The translations under genes and the position numbers were made by a program. Below the pieces are notes generated by a model that saw only the letters and a program-made list of their open reading frames with translations, did no database searches and was not told where the DNA came from. A stretch of DNA of 64,000 bases from CABZJG01 sp902512685 (GTDB lineage: Bacteria > Pseudomonadota > Alphaproteobacteria > Rhodobacterales > Rhodobacteraceae): the NCBI GenBank assembly GCA_051201605.1, contig CP179201.1, positions 3,100,001 to 3,164,000 on the forward strand. The letters are read 5' to 3'. Of the stretch, positions 18,852 through 28,092 are shown in pieces; within the stretch, counting starts at the first letter, position 1, and every line of letters starts with the position of its first letter.

Positions 18852-19716
18852 GGACCGGCACATCGCCGCGGTAATCGTAAAACCCGCGTTTTGTTTTGCG
18901 CCCGAGCCAACCGGCTTCGACGTATTTGGTCATCAGTGGACAGGGCCGGTATTTGGTATCTGCCAGCCCGTCATGCAGCACATTCATAATTGCAAGACAG
19001 GTATCAAGCCCAATGAAATCGGCAAGCTCCAGCGGACCCATCGGATGATTGGCGCCCAGTTTCATGGACTGATCAATAGACTCGACCGACCCAACGCCCT
19101 CATAGAGCGTATAGACAGCTTCATTGATCATCGGCATCAAAATTCGATTAACGATAAAGGCCGGGAAATCTTCGGCGCTGGCCGGTGTTTTTCCCAGATT
19201 TTCCACCACAGCGCGGCAGGTATCATAGGTTTCTTTATCTGTGGCAATGCCGCGTATCAATTCAACCAATTGCATCACTGGAACAGGGTTCATAAAGTGA
19301 AAGCCCATGAATTTTTCAGGCCGCCCAGTACGGCTTGCAAGCCGCGTGATTGAAATCGACGAAGTGTTCGACGTCAGGATCGTATGATCCTGAATATGCG
19401 GGACTAAGGCATCAAAGATAACTTGCTTGGTGGGCTCATCCTCGGTCGCTGCTTCGATCACCAAATCGGATTGTCCGATGTCAGCAATCGAAAGTGTCGT
19501 AGTTATCCGAGCAAGGGCTGCAGCTTTATCCGCTTGTGCGATTTTTCCACTTTTGACTTGCCGCATCATATTTTTGTCGATCCGCGTCAGTGCCTGCGAC
19601 AGCACATCTTCGCTGATATCGTTCAAACACACGTGATATCCGGCCAATGCCATCACATGGGCGATGCCATTTCCCATTTGGCCAGCGCCAATCACCCCGA
19701 TTTTAGTTACATCCAT
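18841..19716 (-). CDS. hbd: 3-hydroxybutyryl-CoA dehydrogenase
   Basis: NAD-dependent dehydrogenase of 291 residues that interconverts acetoacetyl-CoA and 3-hydroxybutyryl-CoA. The Rossmann loop GAGQMG is at 10-15, the catalytic His lies in GFHFMNPVPVM near residue 139, and the C-terminal helical domain has NRILMPMINEA and the NHPMGPLEL stretch. The start is ATG 19716, directly before the Rossmann strand; a longer frame to 19773 adds a tail foreign to the family. The gene often follows etfBA in roseobacters, and here etfBA lies about 1 kb away on the same strand, with one convergent gene between them. Confidence 0.93.
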   Translation of the reverse strand: MDVTKIGVIGAGQMGNGIAHVMALAGYHVCLNDISEDVLSQALTRIDKNMMRQVKSGKIAQADKAAALARITTTLSIADIGQSDLVIEAATEDEPTKQVIFDALVPHIQDHTILTSNTSSISITRLASRTGRPEKFMGFHFMNPVPVMQLVELIRGIATDKETYDTCRAVVENLGKTPASAEDFPAFIVNRILMPMINEAVYTLYEGVGSVESIDQSMKLGANHPMGPLELADFIGLDTCLAIMNVLHDGLADTKYRPCPLMTKYVEAGWLGRKTKRGFYDYRGDVPVPTR

Positions 19717-19867
19717 GCCAAAGCCCCTTGCCGATTTTCCTGCACAATACGCCTCAGCCAAGCCAAGGTGCAAGGGCAGGTCGTGAAAACTCTAATCAAG
19801 TTTTCATTTTAGGACTTTAGCAAGGGAATCAGTGCATCTTGAAAGTGGGATTTAATGGTGGTGAGAT

Positions 19868-20653
19868 ATGACCTACACAAAACTCGGCCCTCGGGCTTTG
19901 GATTACACGCTTTGTCAATATGGCGTCTCGCGGAATATTTTTCGCGGTCCGCGAAAATTTTTTTGCGAGCCTTACATTGCTTGCCTCGGGGGCAGCGAAA
20001 CATTTGGCCAGTCGGTGCCTGCCCCGTTTCCAATTCTGACCGAACGATTGATCGGTCAAACTGTTGTCAACCTGGGCGTCACCCATGCTGGCCCTGATTT
20101 GTATTTAAAAGATGAGGCGGTGATTGACATTGCGCAAAACGCGCAGTTTTGCGTTTTGCAAGTCATGGGGGCCCATAACATGTCCAACCCCTATTACAAG
20201 GTACATCCGCGCCGCAATGATCGGTTTATCAAAGCCCTGCCGGCATTGGTTGATATATTTCCGGAAGTGGATTTCACCGATTTCCACTACACTAAACATC
20301 TGCTGCACCATCTTAACCTGATGGATTGCGATCGGTTTCAACTGATCAGTACCGCGCTCAGGACTACCTGGTGCGATAAAATGAAACGCTTGCTTAACAT
20401 GATCAACAGACCCACTGTTTTGCTTTGGATGCAAAATAAATCCAATTCTTTTTCATTCGACAGCGACCCATTGTTTATAACCGAAAGCGATATTTCATCG
20501 CTCAACTCACAGGTTCTTGGCATCAGTAAATACCGACGTTGTTCGACACCAACGGCCTATTCAAAATATCAGTTCTTTGATGTACTTGATCAAGATTGCC
20601 ACGCCGAGATCAGCATGCGGTTGGCAACCGATATCCTCGTGCATGTGGCATAG
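19868..20653 (+). CDS. DUF6473-like protein
   Basis: Protein of 261 residues that I place in the DUF6473 family, common in Rhodobacteraceae, on the strength of the CLGGSETFGQSVPAPFP segment (about 39-55) and the following NLGVTHAGPDLYL. The GGSETFG turn followed by a conserved Asp/Gly region resembles SGNH-like or sulfotransferase-like folds, but I see no clear catalytic triad. The function is unknown. It is a single gene, convergent with etfA, with a shared terminator between them. Confidence 0.65.
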   Translation: MTYTKLGPRALDYTLCQYGVSRNIFRGPRKFFCEPYIACLGGSETFGQSVPAPFPILTERLIGQTVVNLGVTHAGPDLYLKDEAVIDIAQNAQFCVLQVMGAHNMSNPYYKVHPRRNDRFIKALPALVDIFPEVDFTDFHYTKHLLHHLNLMDCDRFQLISTALRTTWCDKMKRLLNMINRPTVLLWMQNKSNSFSFDSDPLFITESDISSLNSQVLGISKYRRCSTPTAYSKYQFFDVLDQDCHAEISMRLATDILVHVA

Positions 20654-20663
20654 GCTGGGCACA

Positions 20664-20691
20664 AAAAAGCCCCCTAAAGAGAGGGCTTTTT
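20664..20691. terminator. Bidirectional intrinsic terminator
   Basis: AAAAAGCCC (20664-20672) pairs with GGGCTTTTT (20683-20691). The T-run on each strand lets it end both the DUF6473-like gene and etfA. Confidence 0.85.
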
Positions 20692-20710
20692 AACTATACT
20701 TGTAAAAGGT

Positions 20711-21640
20711 TTAAGCTAGCTTTTCAGTCAGCTCAGGCACGGCATCGAACAAGTCCGCAACCAATCCAAAGTCGGCCACTTGAAAAATCGGCGCCTCCTC
20801 GTCCTTGTTGATTGCCACGATGATCTTGCTGTCTTTCATGCCTGCAAGGTGCTGAATAGCGCCAGAAATGCCCACTGCGACATAAAGATCAGGCGCCACC
20901 ACCTTACCGGTTTGACCCACTTGCCAGTCGTTTGGCGCATAGCCGCTGTCAACCGCTGCACGGGACGCCCCTACCGCCGCATTCAACGCATCGGCCAGCT
21001 TTTCTATTAGCGCAAAGTCATCTTCGCTGCCAACGCCGCGGCCGCCTGACACAACAACGCCTGCCGAAGTCAATTCAGGCCGGTCGCTTGCTGCAACTTT
21101 ATCTTCAACCCATTCTGACAGACCAGGATTTCCAGCCGCCGCAATTGTGTCAACCGCAGCAGAGCCGCCTTCACCCGCCGCATCAAAGTTTGATGTACGG
21201 ATTGACACCACTTTGGTGGCATCAGACGATTGAACCGTTTGCAGCGCATTGCCTGCATAGATTGGCCGCTCAAAGGTATTGCCATCAATGACGGCTGTGA
21301 TGTCTGAGATAACCATCACGTCAAGCAAGGCTGCTACGCGCGGTAATATGTTCTTTGCCGAATTGGTGGCCGGGGCGATGATATGTTCATAATCACCTGC
21401 CAGCGAAACAACCAGACCAGCTACAGGTTCAGCAAGACCATTGCCATAGGCCGCATCATCTGCACACAAAACTTTGGCCACGCCGCTGATACCAGCCGCG
21501 GCGCCTGCCGCACCGCTGCATCCTGCAGCCGCGCAAAGCACTGTGACATCGCCCAATTGTGTCGCTGCAGTCACTGCTTTTGCTGTGGCATCAACCGCCA
21601 GTTCGCCGCCAGATATCTCTGCAATAAGAAGAACTGCCAT
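20711..21640 (-). CDS. etfA: Electron transfer flavoprotein alpha subunit
   Basis: ETF alpha subunit of 309 residues. The C-terminal FAD-binding domain shows SGGRGVGSEDDF and then VAVGISGAIQHLAGM, both hallmark motifs. ETF takes electrons from acyl-CoA and related dehydrogenases and passes them to ETF-ubiquinone oxidoreductase. It shares one base with the etfB stop codon (TAATG), so it is coupled to it. Confidence 0.96.
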   Translation of the reverse strand: MAVLLIAEISGGELAVDATAKAVTAATQLGDVTVLCAAAGCSGAAGAAAGISGVAKVLCADDAAYGNGLAEPVAGLVVSLAGDYEHIIAPATNSAKNILPRVAALLDVMVISDITAVIDGNTFERPIYAGNALQTVQSSDATKVVSIRTSNFDAAGEGGSAAVDTIAAAGNPGLSEWVEDKVAASDRPELTSAGVVVSGGRGVGSEDDFALIEKLADALNAAVGASRAAVDSGYAPNDWQVGQTGKVVAPDLYVAVGISGAIQHLAGMKDSKIIVAINKDEEAPIFQVADFGLVADLFDAVPELTEKLA

Positions 21641-22398
21641 TAGACTGCCCCCGCTTCTTTGAGTTTTTCAACCAGCTCACCCACTGAGCCCACCTTGATG
21701 CCCGCTGCGCGGCTTTCAGGTTCGGTTGTTTTTACAATGCTCAACCGCGCGGCCGGATCAACGCCGTAATCCGCCGCTGTTTTTTGATCGAGCGGCTTTT
21801 TCTTGGCTTTCATGATATTCGGAAGTGACGCGTAACGCGGCTCGTTCAACCGCAGATCAACGGTCACAATGGCCGGCATCTTAACCTTGATGGTTTGCAA
21901 TCCGCCATCCACTTCGCGGGTGACCACGGCACTGTCGCCATCCACCTCAAGCTCTGAGGCAAAGGTCGCTTGTGACCAACCGAGCAGACCCGCGAGCATT
22001 TGCCCAGTGGCGTTCATATCATTATCGATGGCTTGCTTGCCGCAAAGCACCAAACCGGGCGCTTCTTCATCCACCACTGCCTTAAGAATTTTGGCAACAG
22101 TCAACGGTTCGATATCAGTGTGCACATCATCGGCTGAAACCACTAAAATAGCGCGATCAGCCCCCATCGCCAGTGCAGTGCGCAGTGTTTCCTGTGCCTT
22201 TTCAACACCCACTGAAATGGCCACCACTTCATCGGCTTTGCCTGCTTCTTTTAGACGGATCGCTTCTTCTACCGCAATTTCGTCAAACGGGTTCATCGAC
22301 ATTTTTACATTTGCCAGATCAACACCGGACCCGTCCGCTTTCACACGAACCTTCACGTTATAGTCAATCACGCGCTTGACAGGCACCAATACCTTCAT
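21640..22398 (-). CDS. etfB: Electron transfer flavoprotein beta subunit
   Basis: ETF beta subunit of 252 residues. MKVLVPVKRVIDYNVKVRV is the typical start, and the ETF-beta signature region with VDLRLNEPRYASLPNIMKAK is present. AAAGGAGA sits nine bases ahead of the ATG at 22398. It is the first gene of the etfBA pair. Confidence 0.96.
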   Translation of the reverse strand: MKVLVPVKRVIDYNVKVRVKADGSGVDLANVKMSMNPFDEIAVEEAIRLKEAGKADEVVAISVGVEKAQETLRTALAMGADRAILVVSADDVHTDIEPLTVAKILKAVVDEEAPGLVLCGKQAIDNDMNATGQMLAGLLGWSQATFASELEVDGDSAVVTREVDGGLQTIKVKMPAIVTVDLRLNEPRYASLPNIMKAKKKPLDQKTAADYGVDPAARLSIVKTTEPESRAAGIKVGSVGELVEKLKEAGAV

Positions 22399-22546
22399 GA
22401 GCGTAAGTCTCCTTTGTTGCGCCGCAGCTGCGACCGTGAATCAAATAATGCGTGATTGATATATGCTTGTTTGGCCTTGCAACAGTGCAAAATCGTCACG
22501 GTAGCGCTAAAGGACGTCGCGTTTGATGAAAATTACCCGCTTTTTT

Positions 22547-23119
22547 TCACCTGTTATCTCCAGGCACCCATAAAACATCATCCCTGCCGTTGCTGTTGGC
22601 CACCCGTGCAGCCACAAAAAACCAGTCACTCAACCGATTAAGGTATTTTACGGCCTGATCATTGATGGTTTCCATTGTCGCCAATTCGACACAAAACCGT
22701 TCAGCCCGGCGCGCCACCGTACGGCACACATGCAAATGGGCAGATAAGGGCGAGCCCCCTGGCAAAATAAAACTGCGCAGCGGATCAAGCCCGCTGTTCA
22801 TTTTATCAATCTCGCTTTCCAAGCGCGAAACTTGACTGGCAACCATGCGCAGCGGAGGGTACTCGGCATCGGCATCGCGCTCAATATCAGGGCGGCATAA
22901 ATCAGCGCCGAGATCAAAAAGATCGTTTTGAATACGGGCCAGCATTTCGTCCATGTCGCCCGAAGCCTGCAAACGCGCCACTCCGACAGTGGCATTCAGC
23001 TCATCTGATGTGCCATAGGTCGTCACCCGCAGGGAATGTTTGGCAACGCGCACCCCGTTGCCCAGTGCGGTTTCGCCGGCATCACCGGTTTTGGTGTAGA
23101 TTTTATTCAAAACGACCAT
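22547..23119 (-). CDS. Cob(I)alamin adenosyltransferase, PduO type
   Basis: Enzyme of 190 residues that transfers adenosyl from ATP to cob(I)alamin to make coenzyme B12. The N-terminal YTKTGDAGETALGNG is the ATP-binding loop; a conserved SFILPGG and a C-terminal LNRLSDWFFVAAR helix complete the PduO fold. The start is ATG 23119 behind AGGGGGA. It begins one base after the stop of the HIG1-like gene, so the two are co-transcribed. Adenosyl-B12 would serve methylmalonyl-CoA mutase or ribonucleotide reductase encoded elsewhere. Confidence 0.93.
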   Translation of the reverse strand: MVVLNKIYTKTGDAGETALGNGVRVAKHSLRVTTYGTSDELNATVGVARLQASGDMDEMLARIQNDLFDLGADLCRPDIERDADAEYPPLRMVASQVSRLESEIDKMNSGLDPLRSFILPGGSPLSAHLHVCRTVARRAERFCVELATMETINDQAVKYLNRLSDWFFVAARVANSNGRDDVLWVPGDNR

Positions 23120-23120
23120 C

Positions 23121-23324
23121 TTATCCCCCTTGCCTTGTGAAAAACACAAAGAGCAAAATCAAAACCACGGCAACAAACTGCGCGGCAATACGCAGCCGCA
23201 TTATTTTATTGGCATATTTACGGTTAAACTCGCCACCACGCCCAAAGCCGCCGATACCGATCATGAGTATAATCGCCACCGCTGCGAGAGACACGACCAT
23301 AATTACAAATAAGGGATCTTCCAT
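23121..23324 (-). CDS. Small twin-helix membrane protein, HIG1 domain type
   Basis: Protein of 67 residues with two membrane helices (about 4-26 and 44-62) joined by a loop with GRGGEFNRKYANKIMRLRI. This matches the bacterial twin-transmembrane HIG1_N family, related to factors that bind respiratory oxidases. The start is ATG 23324, before the first helix, with AAGG upstream; a longer frame to 23378 adds residues not seen in the family. It is the first gene of a pair with the cobalamin adenosyltransferase. Confidence 0.8.
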   Translation of the reverse strand: MEDPLFVIMVVSLAAVAIILMIGIGGFGRGGEFNRKYANKIMRLRIAAQFVAVVLILLFVFFTRQGG

Positions 23325-23422
23325 GATTCTTATGCCTTCTTTCCAGCCTAGTTTGGTATCTAGTCGGCTTCGCAGCAAAAGCGAAGGGATTTCGCTTTTT
23401 GAGGCAGAAATTTACCCTGTTT

Positions 23423-24247
23423 TTAACTTAGAAGCCTATCTTGCATCCGTATCGGTAAAATGCGCCGTATCGCAGCCGCGGCATAGGTCGGTACAGTTAT
23501 ATAATAGCAAGGTTTTGGCCGCTTAGCCTCTAATGCGTGCAGCAATTTGTCGCTGACCGCTTTGGCCGGCAATTCATACCGATCCGGCCCGCTGCTTTCA
23601 TAAAGCCGTTTCATCAACCGTTTGCGATAGTGATCCGCGCGCGGCGAGGCTTTCCAGTCGATCCATTTCTCAAAGTGCGGGATTGAATTTTGCCGGATTT
23701 TCGAAGTGATCGGGCCCGGCTGTATGAGCACCACATCAATCGGCGTGTCGCGCATTTCGAGCCGCAGCGTCTGGGTGAGCCCTTCAAGTGCAAATTTGCT
23801 AGCCACATAAGCTCCGCGCCAAGAGGCTGGCACAAACCCCAAAACTGATGAGCAGTTTATAATCCGGCCATGGCCTTGTGCACGCATGGCCGGAATGATT
23901 TGCCGTGTCAGATCGTGATAGCCAAACACATTGGTTTCAAACACTTCGCGCAGGGCGCCGCGCGGCAAATCTTCAACTAAGCCGGGGCAGGCAAAGGCTC
24001 CATTGTTAAACAGTGCATCAAGCCGCCCATCTGTGGCGCCCAGCACCTTAGCCACTGCAGAGGTGATGCTGGCTTCATCAGCATAATCTAAAACAAGGCT
24101 TTCAAACCCCTCGGCCTGCAGCCGTTCGACATCTTTGGGGGCGCGGCAACTGGCAAATACACGCCAGCCCTGCGCCCGCAGCCGAAGAGCAGCATCATAG
24201 CCGATACCGGATGAGCAACCAGTGATCAAAATTGTTTTTTGCGCCAA
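23423..24247 (-). CDS. SDR family oxidoreductase
   Basis: Classical short-chain dehydrogenase of 274 residues. TGCSSGIG (9-16), NNGAF in place of the usual NNAG, the catalytic Ser in NCSSVLG, and YVASKFALEG with Tyr and Lys are all visible. R35 after beta-2 suggests NADP preference. Sequence style (YDAALRLRAQGWRVFASCR) resembles the SDR group near retinol dehydrogenases. The substrate is unknown. It is divergent from parC. Confidence 0.82.
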   Translation of the reverse strand: MAQKTILITGCSSGIGYDAALRLRAQGWRVFASCRAPKDVERLQAEGFESLVLDYADEASITSAVAKVLGATDGRLDALFNNGAFACPGLVEDLPRGALREVFETNVFGYHDLTRQIIPAMRAQGHGRIINCSSVLGFVPASWRGAYVASKFALEGLTQTLRLEMRDTPIDVVLIQPGPITSKIRQNSIPHFEKWIDWKASPRADHYRKRLMKRLYESSGPDRYELPAKAVSDKLLHALEAKRPKPCYYITVPTYAAAAIRRILPIRMQDRLLS

Positions 24248-24387
24248 CTTAAACTCCTATCGGCCAACCCGCATTTATACGAGTAAAGGTCAGCTTAGGC
24301 GCTGCGCCGCACAGCCACAACCATCAAAGACGAAATTAATCCGCTGGCCGCTTTACCTGTCTTGCTGCACAGAGTATCACATCATCT

Positions 24388-26691
24388 ATGACTGATTTGA
24401 TTGACGACCCCAATATGAGCGGAATTTCGGCCGAACCCCTGCGGCGGGCCATTGGCGAGCGCTATCTGACATACGCGCTTTCCACAATTATGCACCGCGC
24501 CCTGCCCGATGCCCGTGATGGGCTTAAGCCAGTGCACCGGCGCATCCTTTATGCCATGCGCGAACTCAAGCTCAATGCCAGCGGCGGGTTTCGCAAATCA
24601 GCCAAGATTAGCGGCGATGTGATGGGCAATTATCACCCGCATGGGGACGCTGCGATCTACGATGCCATGGCGCGTTTGGCGCAGGATTTTAACGTGCGCT
24701 ACCCGCTGGTCGACGGTCAGGGCAATTTTGGCAATATCGATGGCGATAACCCCGCCGCCAGCCGCTATACTGAGGCGCGGATGACCGCCGTGGCTGAGGC
24801 GCTGCTGGAAGGTTTAAATGAAAATGCCGTCGACTTTCGCGATAATTATGATGGCACGCTGACCGAACCGGTGGTTTTACCGGCCAGTTTTCCCAATCTG
24901 CTCGCAAATGGATCAAGCGGCATTGCCGTGGGCATGGCCACAAATATCCCGCCGCATAACATCGCCGAGCTCTGCGATGCCTGTCTGCATTTAATCAAAA
25001 CCCCCGAAGCGCGTGATGACACGCTGCTTAATTTCATCCCCGGACCTGACTTTCCCACCGGCGGTGTGATGGTGGAAAGCCCCGAGGCCATCGCAAGTGC
25101 CTATCGTATGGGGCGCGGATCGTTTCGCTTGCGCTGCCAGTGGAGCGTCGAAGATCTGGGCCGCGGCCAATGGCAGATTGTGGTCACGGAAATTCCCTAT
25201 CAGGTGCAAAAATCAAAGCTGATCGAAAAAATTGCCGAAGTGATCCAGCTGAAGAAAATTCCGATCCTTGGGGATGTGCGCGATGAAAGCGCCGATGACA
25301 TTCGTTTAATTTTAGAGCCCCGCTCGAAAAATGTGGATCCCGAGGTCCTGATGGGCATGTTGTTTCGAAATTCGGACCTTGAGGTGCGCTTTTCGCTCAA
25401 CATGAACGTACTCATAGATGGCCTAACACCCAAAGTCTGCAGCCTGAAAGAGGTGCTTAAAGCCTTTCTTGATCACCGCCGTGAAGTGCTGCTGCGCCGC
25501 AGCCAGCACCGGATTGATAAGATTGATCACCGCCTTGAGGTGCTCGAAGGCTTTCTGGTGGCGTTTCTTAATCTTGATCGAGTCATTGATATTATTCGCT
25601 ATGACGATGATCCCAAAGCCGCGCTGATCGCCGAAGATTGGAGTTTGTCGCATCCAAGGGCAATGAACGAAGGCGATTATGTCGGGCCGGATATCACGCA
25701 AGAAGGCGAATTAAGCGAGCTTCAGGCGGAAGCTATTTTAAATATGCGTCTGCGCTCGCTGCGCCGGCTCGAAGAGCTTGAGCTGATCCGCGAACGCGAT
25801 GCGCTGATGCTGGAACGGGCCGATCTGCAAGATTTGCTCGATCACACCGACCTGCAATGGGACAAAATTTCCGAGCAGTTGAGAGCCACCAAGAAAACCT
25901 TTGGAAAAGACTATGAAGGCGGCGCAAGGCGCACGATCTTTACCGAGGCCGGCGAAATAGAAGAGGTGCCGCTTGAGGCGATGATCGACCGTGAACCGAT
26001 CACCGTTGTCTGCAGCCAGATGGGCTGGATACGGGCGATGACCGGACATATCGACCTGACCCGTGAGCTCAAGTTCAAAGACGGGGACGGGCCGCGGTTT
26101 ATTTTCCATGCCGAAACCACCGACCGATTGTTGGTGTTTGCCAGCAATGGGCGGTTTTATACCCTATCGGCGGCCAACCTGCCCGGCGGGCGCGGCATGG
26201 GCGAGCCGCTAAGGTTGATGGTGGATTTGCCCAACGAGGCTGATATTATAGATATTTTAGTCCATAAACCCGGACGCAAGCTATTGGTGGCCTCAAGCGC
26301 AGGCGATGGCTTTATCGTGCCCGAAGACGATGTTCTGGCCCAGACCCGCAGCGGCAAACAGGTGCTGAACGTGCGCGCAGACGTGCGCGCCAAAACCTGT
26401 AGCCCGATCCAAGGCGATCATGTGGCTGTGGTGGGGGAAAACCGCAAAATGCTGGTGTTTGCGCTGTCCGAGCTGCCCGAAATGGGGCGTGGCAAAGGTG
26501 TCCGGCTGCAAAAATACAAAGACGGCGGCATGAGCGATGTTGCAACCTTTGCCATGGCCGCAGGGCTTAGCTGGCTTGATCCAGCGGGCCGCACCCGCAC
26601 TGAAACCGAATTGGCCGAATGGACATCGAAGCGCGCAAGCGCGGGTAAAATGGCACCGCGCGGTTTCCCGCGCGATAATAAATTCACCTAA
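24388..26691 (+). CDS. parC: DNA topoisomerase IV subunit A
   Basis: Type IIA topoisomerase A subunit of 767 residues. The active-site tyrosine is Y127 in AASRYTEARM, and the N-terminal winged-helix region reads RALPDARDGLKPVHRR. The C-terminal part has a degenerate beta-pinwheel (about 500-740), with LPGGRGMGEPLRLM and SGKQVLNV as blade motifs. The lack of a GyrA box and the short length fit ParC better than GyrA. It is followed by a strong bidirectional terminator. Confidence 0.95.
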   Translation: MTDLIDDPNMSGISAEPLRRAIGERYLTYALSTIMHRALPDARDGLKPVHRRILYAMRELKLNASGGFRKSAKISGDVMGNYHPHGDAAIYDAMARLAQDFNVRYPLVDGQGNFGNIDGDNPAASRYTEARMTAVAEALLEGLNENAVDFRDNYDGTLTEPVVLPASFPNLLANGSSGIAVGMATNIPPHNIAELCDACLHLIKTPEARDDTLLNFIPGPDFPTGGVMVESPEAIASAYRMGRGSFRLRCQWSVEDLGRGQWQIVVTEIPYQVQKSKLIEKIAEVIQLKKIPILGDVRDESADDIRLILEPRSKNVDPEVLMGMLFRNSDLEVRFSLNMNVLIDGLTPKVCSLKEVLKAFLDHRREVLLRRSQHRIDKIDHRLEVLEGFLVAFLNLDRVIDIIRYDDDPKAALIAEDWSLSHPRAMNEGDYVGPDITQEGELSELQAEAILNMRLRSLRRLEELELIRERDALMLERADLQDLLDHTDLQWDKISEQLRATKKTFGKDYEGGARRTIFTEAGEIEEVPLEAMIDREPITVVCSQMGWIRAMTGHIDLTRELKFKDGDGPRFIFHAETTDRLLVFASNGRFYTLSAANLPGGRGMGEPLRLMVDLPNEADIIDILVHKPGRKLLVASSAGDGFIVPEDDVLAQTRSGKQVLNVRADVRAKTCSPIQGDHVAVVGENRKMLVFALSELPEMGRGKGVRLQKYKDGGMSDVATFAMAAGLSWLDPAGRTRTETELAEWTSKRASAGKMAPRGFPRDNKFT

Positions 26692-26713
26692 AATAATATA
26701 GATATAAAACAAC

Positions 26714-26743
26714 AAAAAGCGGCGCTATTGAGTGCCGCTTTTT
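26714..26743. terminator. Bidirectional intrinsic terminator between parC and tauC
   Basis: AAAAAGCGGC (26714-26723) pairs with GCCGCTTTTT (26734-26743). The T-runs on both strands let it end parC from the left and the tauABC operon from the right. Confidence 0.9.
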
Positions 26744-26757
26744 GAATTTATAAGGCT

Positions 26758-28092
26758 TTAGCCGCGCCCTTTCCAGGGCACCATGATCCGCTCGGCCCAG
26801 CGCATCAGCATATCAATGCCAAAGCCGATGATCCCAATAAGGATAATGCCCAAGATAACGATATCTGTCTGCTGGAACTTTGACGCCACCATGATCATCA
26901 TGCCTGCACCTTTTTCCGCCGCGACCAGTTCGGCCGCAACCACAGTGCCCCAGCATACACCCATGGCCACCCGCGCGCCGGTAAAGATTTCCGGCAGGCT
27001 GTTGGGGATAATCACATAACGCATAATCTGCCATTTGCTTGCGCCCAGCGAATAGGCCGCATGGACTTTGGATATCTTGACCCCAGACACCCCGGCCCGG
27101 GATGCAATGGCCATAATCCAAAGCGCGGCAAGAAACAGCAAGATCACTTTGCCGACCTCGCCGATGCCCGCCCAAATAATCACCAATGGGATCAAGGCAA
27201 GCGGCGGCACAGGCCGCATAAACTCGACAATCGGATCAAACCAGCCGCGAAACCAATCGGATAGGCCCATGGCGTATCCCAAAGGAATGCCAACCAGCGC
27301 TCCGATGAAAAATCCGACGACAACCCGGAAGAGTGAAAAGCCCAGATGTTCGAGCAGCGGGAAGTTTTTGAACCCTCCGGTTGATATCTCGATGAGCCGT
27401 TTCCAGACCGCTTCGGGGGATGGCAGCCAGATCGGCTCCATCTGCCAGCCTTTGTTGGGTTCGATGTTCAATGTGCCTTTGGGCGTCACTGCAACCCTCA
27501 AGTCATCAAGATAGACCGACGTGCCCGCTGCAACGGGTTGGCCATCGATCGCAACAATCTTGACCCCCATTTTGCGGTTTTCATCATCATTTGTATCCCA
27601 TTTCAGCAATTTTGTGCGGTAGGCTTTAACCGCTAAAACATCGTTTCTAGCAAACCCATTACCGGGGTCGATATCCGGTAATTTTACATCTTCCCCGATG
27701 CCATGCACGATGACCTGAACAGTGGCATCATCGCGCAGGCCACTTTCGTTTTCCGCCGTATAGGTAAATTCAGCCTCACCGCGAAACGCGCCGGGCACAT
27801 GCATAAAAGACGGCAGGATTTTTGATCCGGTAAATGATCCCCAAAGCACCAAGATCAGCACGATGGACACGACTGAGGCTGCAAAATTCGAACTGACCGC
27901 ACTTTCATCCCCGAAAGTCACGGTTTTCAATGAGCTGAAATCCTGCTTGGGCGTCAGAACCCGCTTTACCAATCTCCAAACAAAAAGCGTGAGCAGAATA
28001 AGACCGATATAGCCGGCAATATACGGCACAGCCGAGGCAAGAATAATCAGGATTGAACCCAGTTCTTGGGTAAGTTTGACCAATACCTCCAT
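26758..28092 (-). CDS. tauC: Taurine ABC transporter permease TauC, with long N-terminal extension
   Basis: Permease of 444 residues. The C-terminal 225 residues or so are a normal TauC/SsuC permease with the EAA loop region (YSLGASKWQIMRYVIIPNSLP). The first 220 residues are extra: two membrane helices (about 18-42 and 71-92), then a hydrophilic domain (about 98-215), probably periplasmic. Usual TauC proteins are roughly 250-280 residues long. No internal stop or start suggests two genes. It shares one base with the end of tauB (TGATG). It forms the importer with TauA and TauB. Confidence 0.9.
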   Translation of the reverse strand: MEVLVKLTQELGSILIILASAVPYIAGYIGLILLTLFVWRLVKRVLTPKQDFSSLKTVTFGDESAVSSNFAASVVSIVLILVLWGSFTGSKILPSFMHVPGAFRGEAEFTYTAENESGLRDDATVQVIVHGIGEDVKLPDIDPGNGFARNDVLAVKAYRTKLLKWDTNDDENRKMGVKIVAIDGQPVAAGTSVYLDDLRVAVTPKGTLNIEPNKGWQMEPIWLPSPEAVWKRLIEISTGGFKNFPLLEHLGFSLFRVVVGFFIGALVGIPLGYAMGLSDWFRGWFDPIVEFMRPVPPLALIPLVIIWAGIGEVGKVILLFLAALWIMAIASRAGVSGVKISKVHAAYSLGASKWQIMRYVIIPNSLPEIFTGARVAMGVCWGTVVAAELVAAEKGAGMMIMVASKFQQTDIVILGIILIGIIGFGIDMLMRWAERIMVPWKGRG

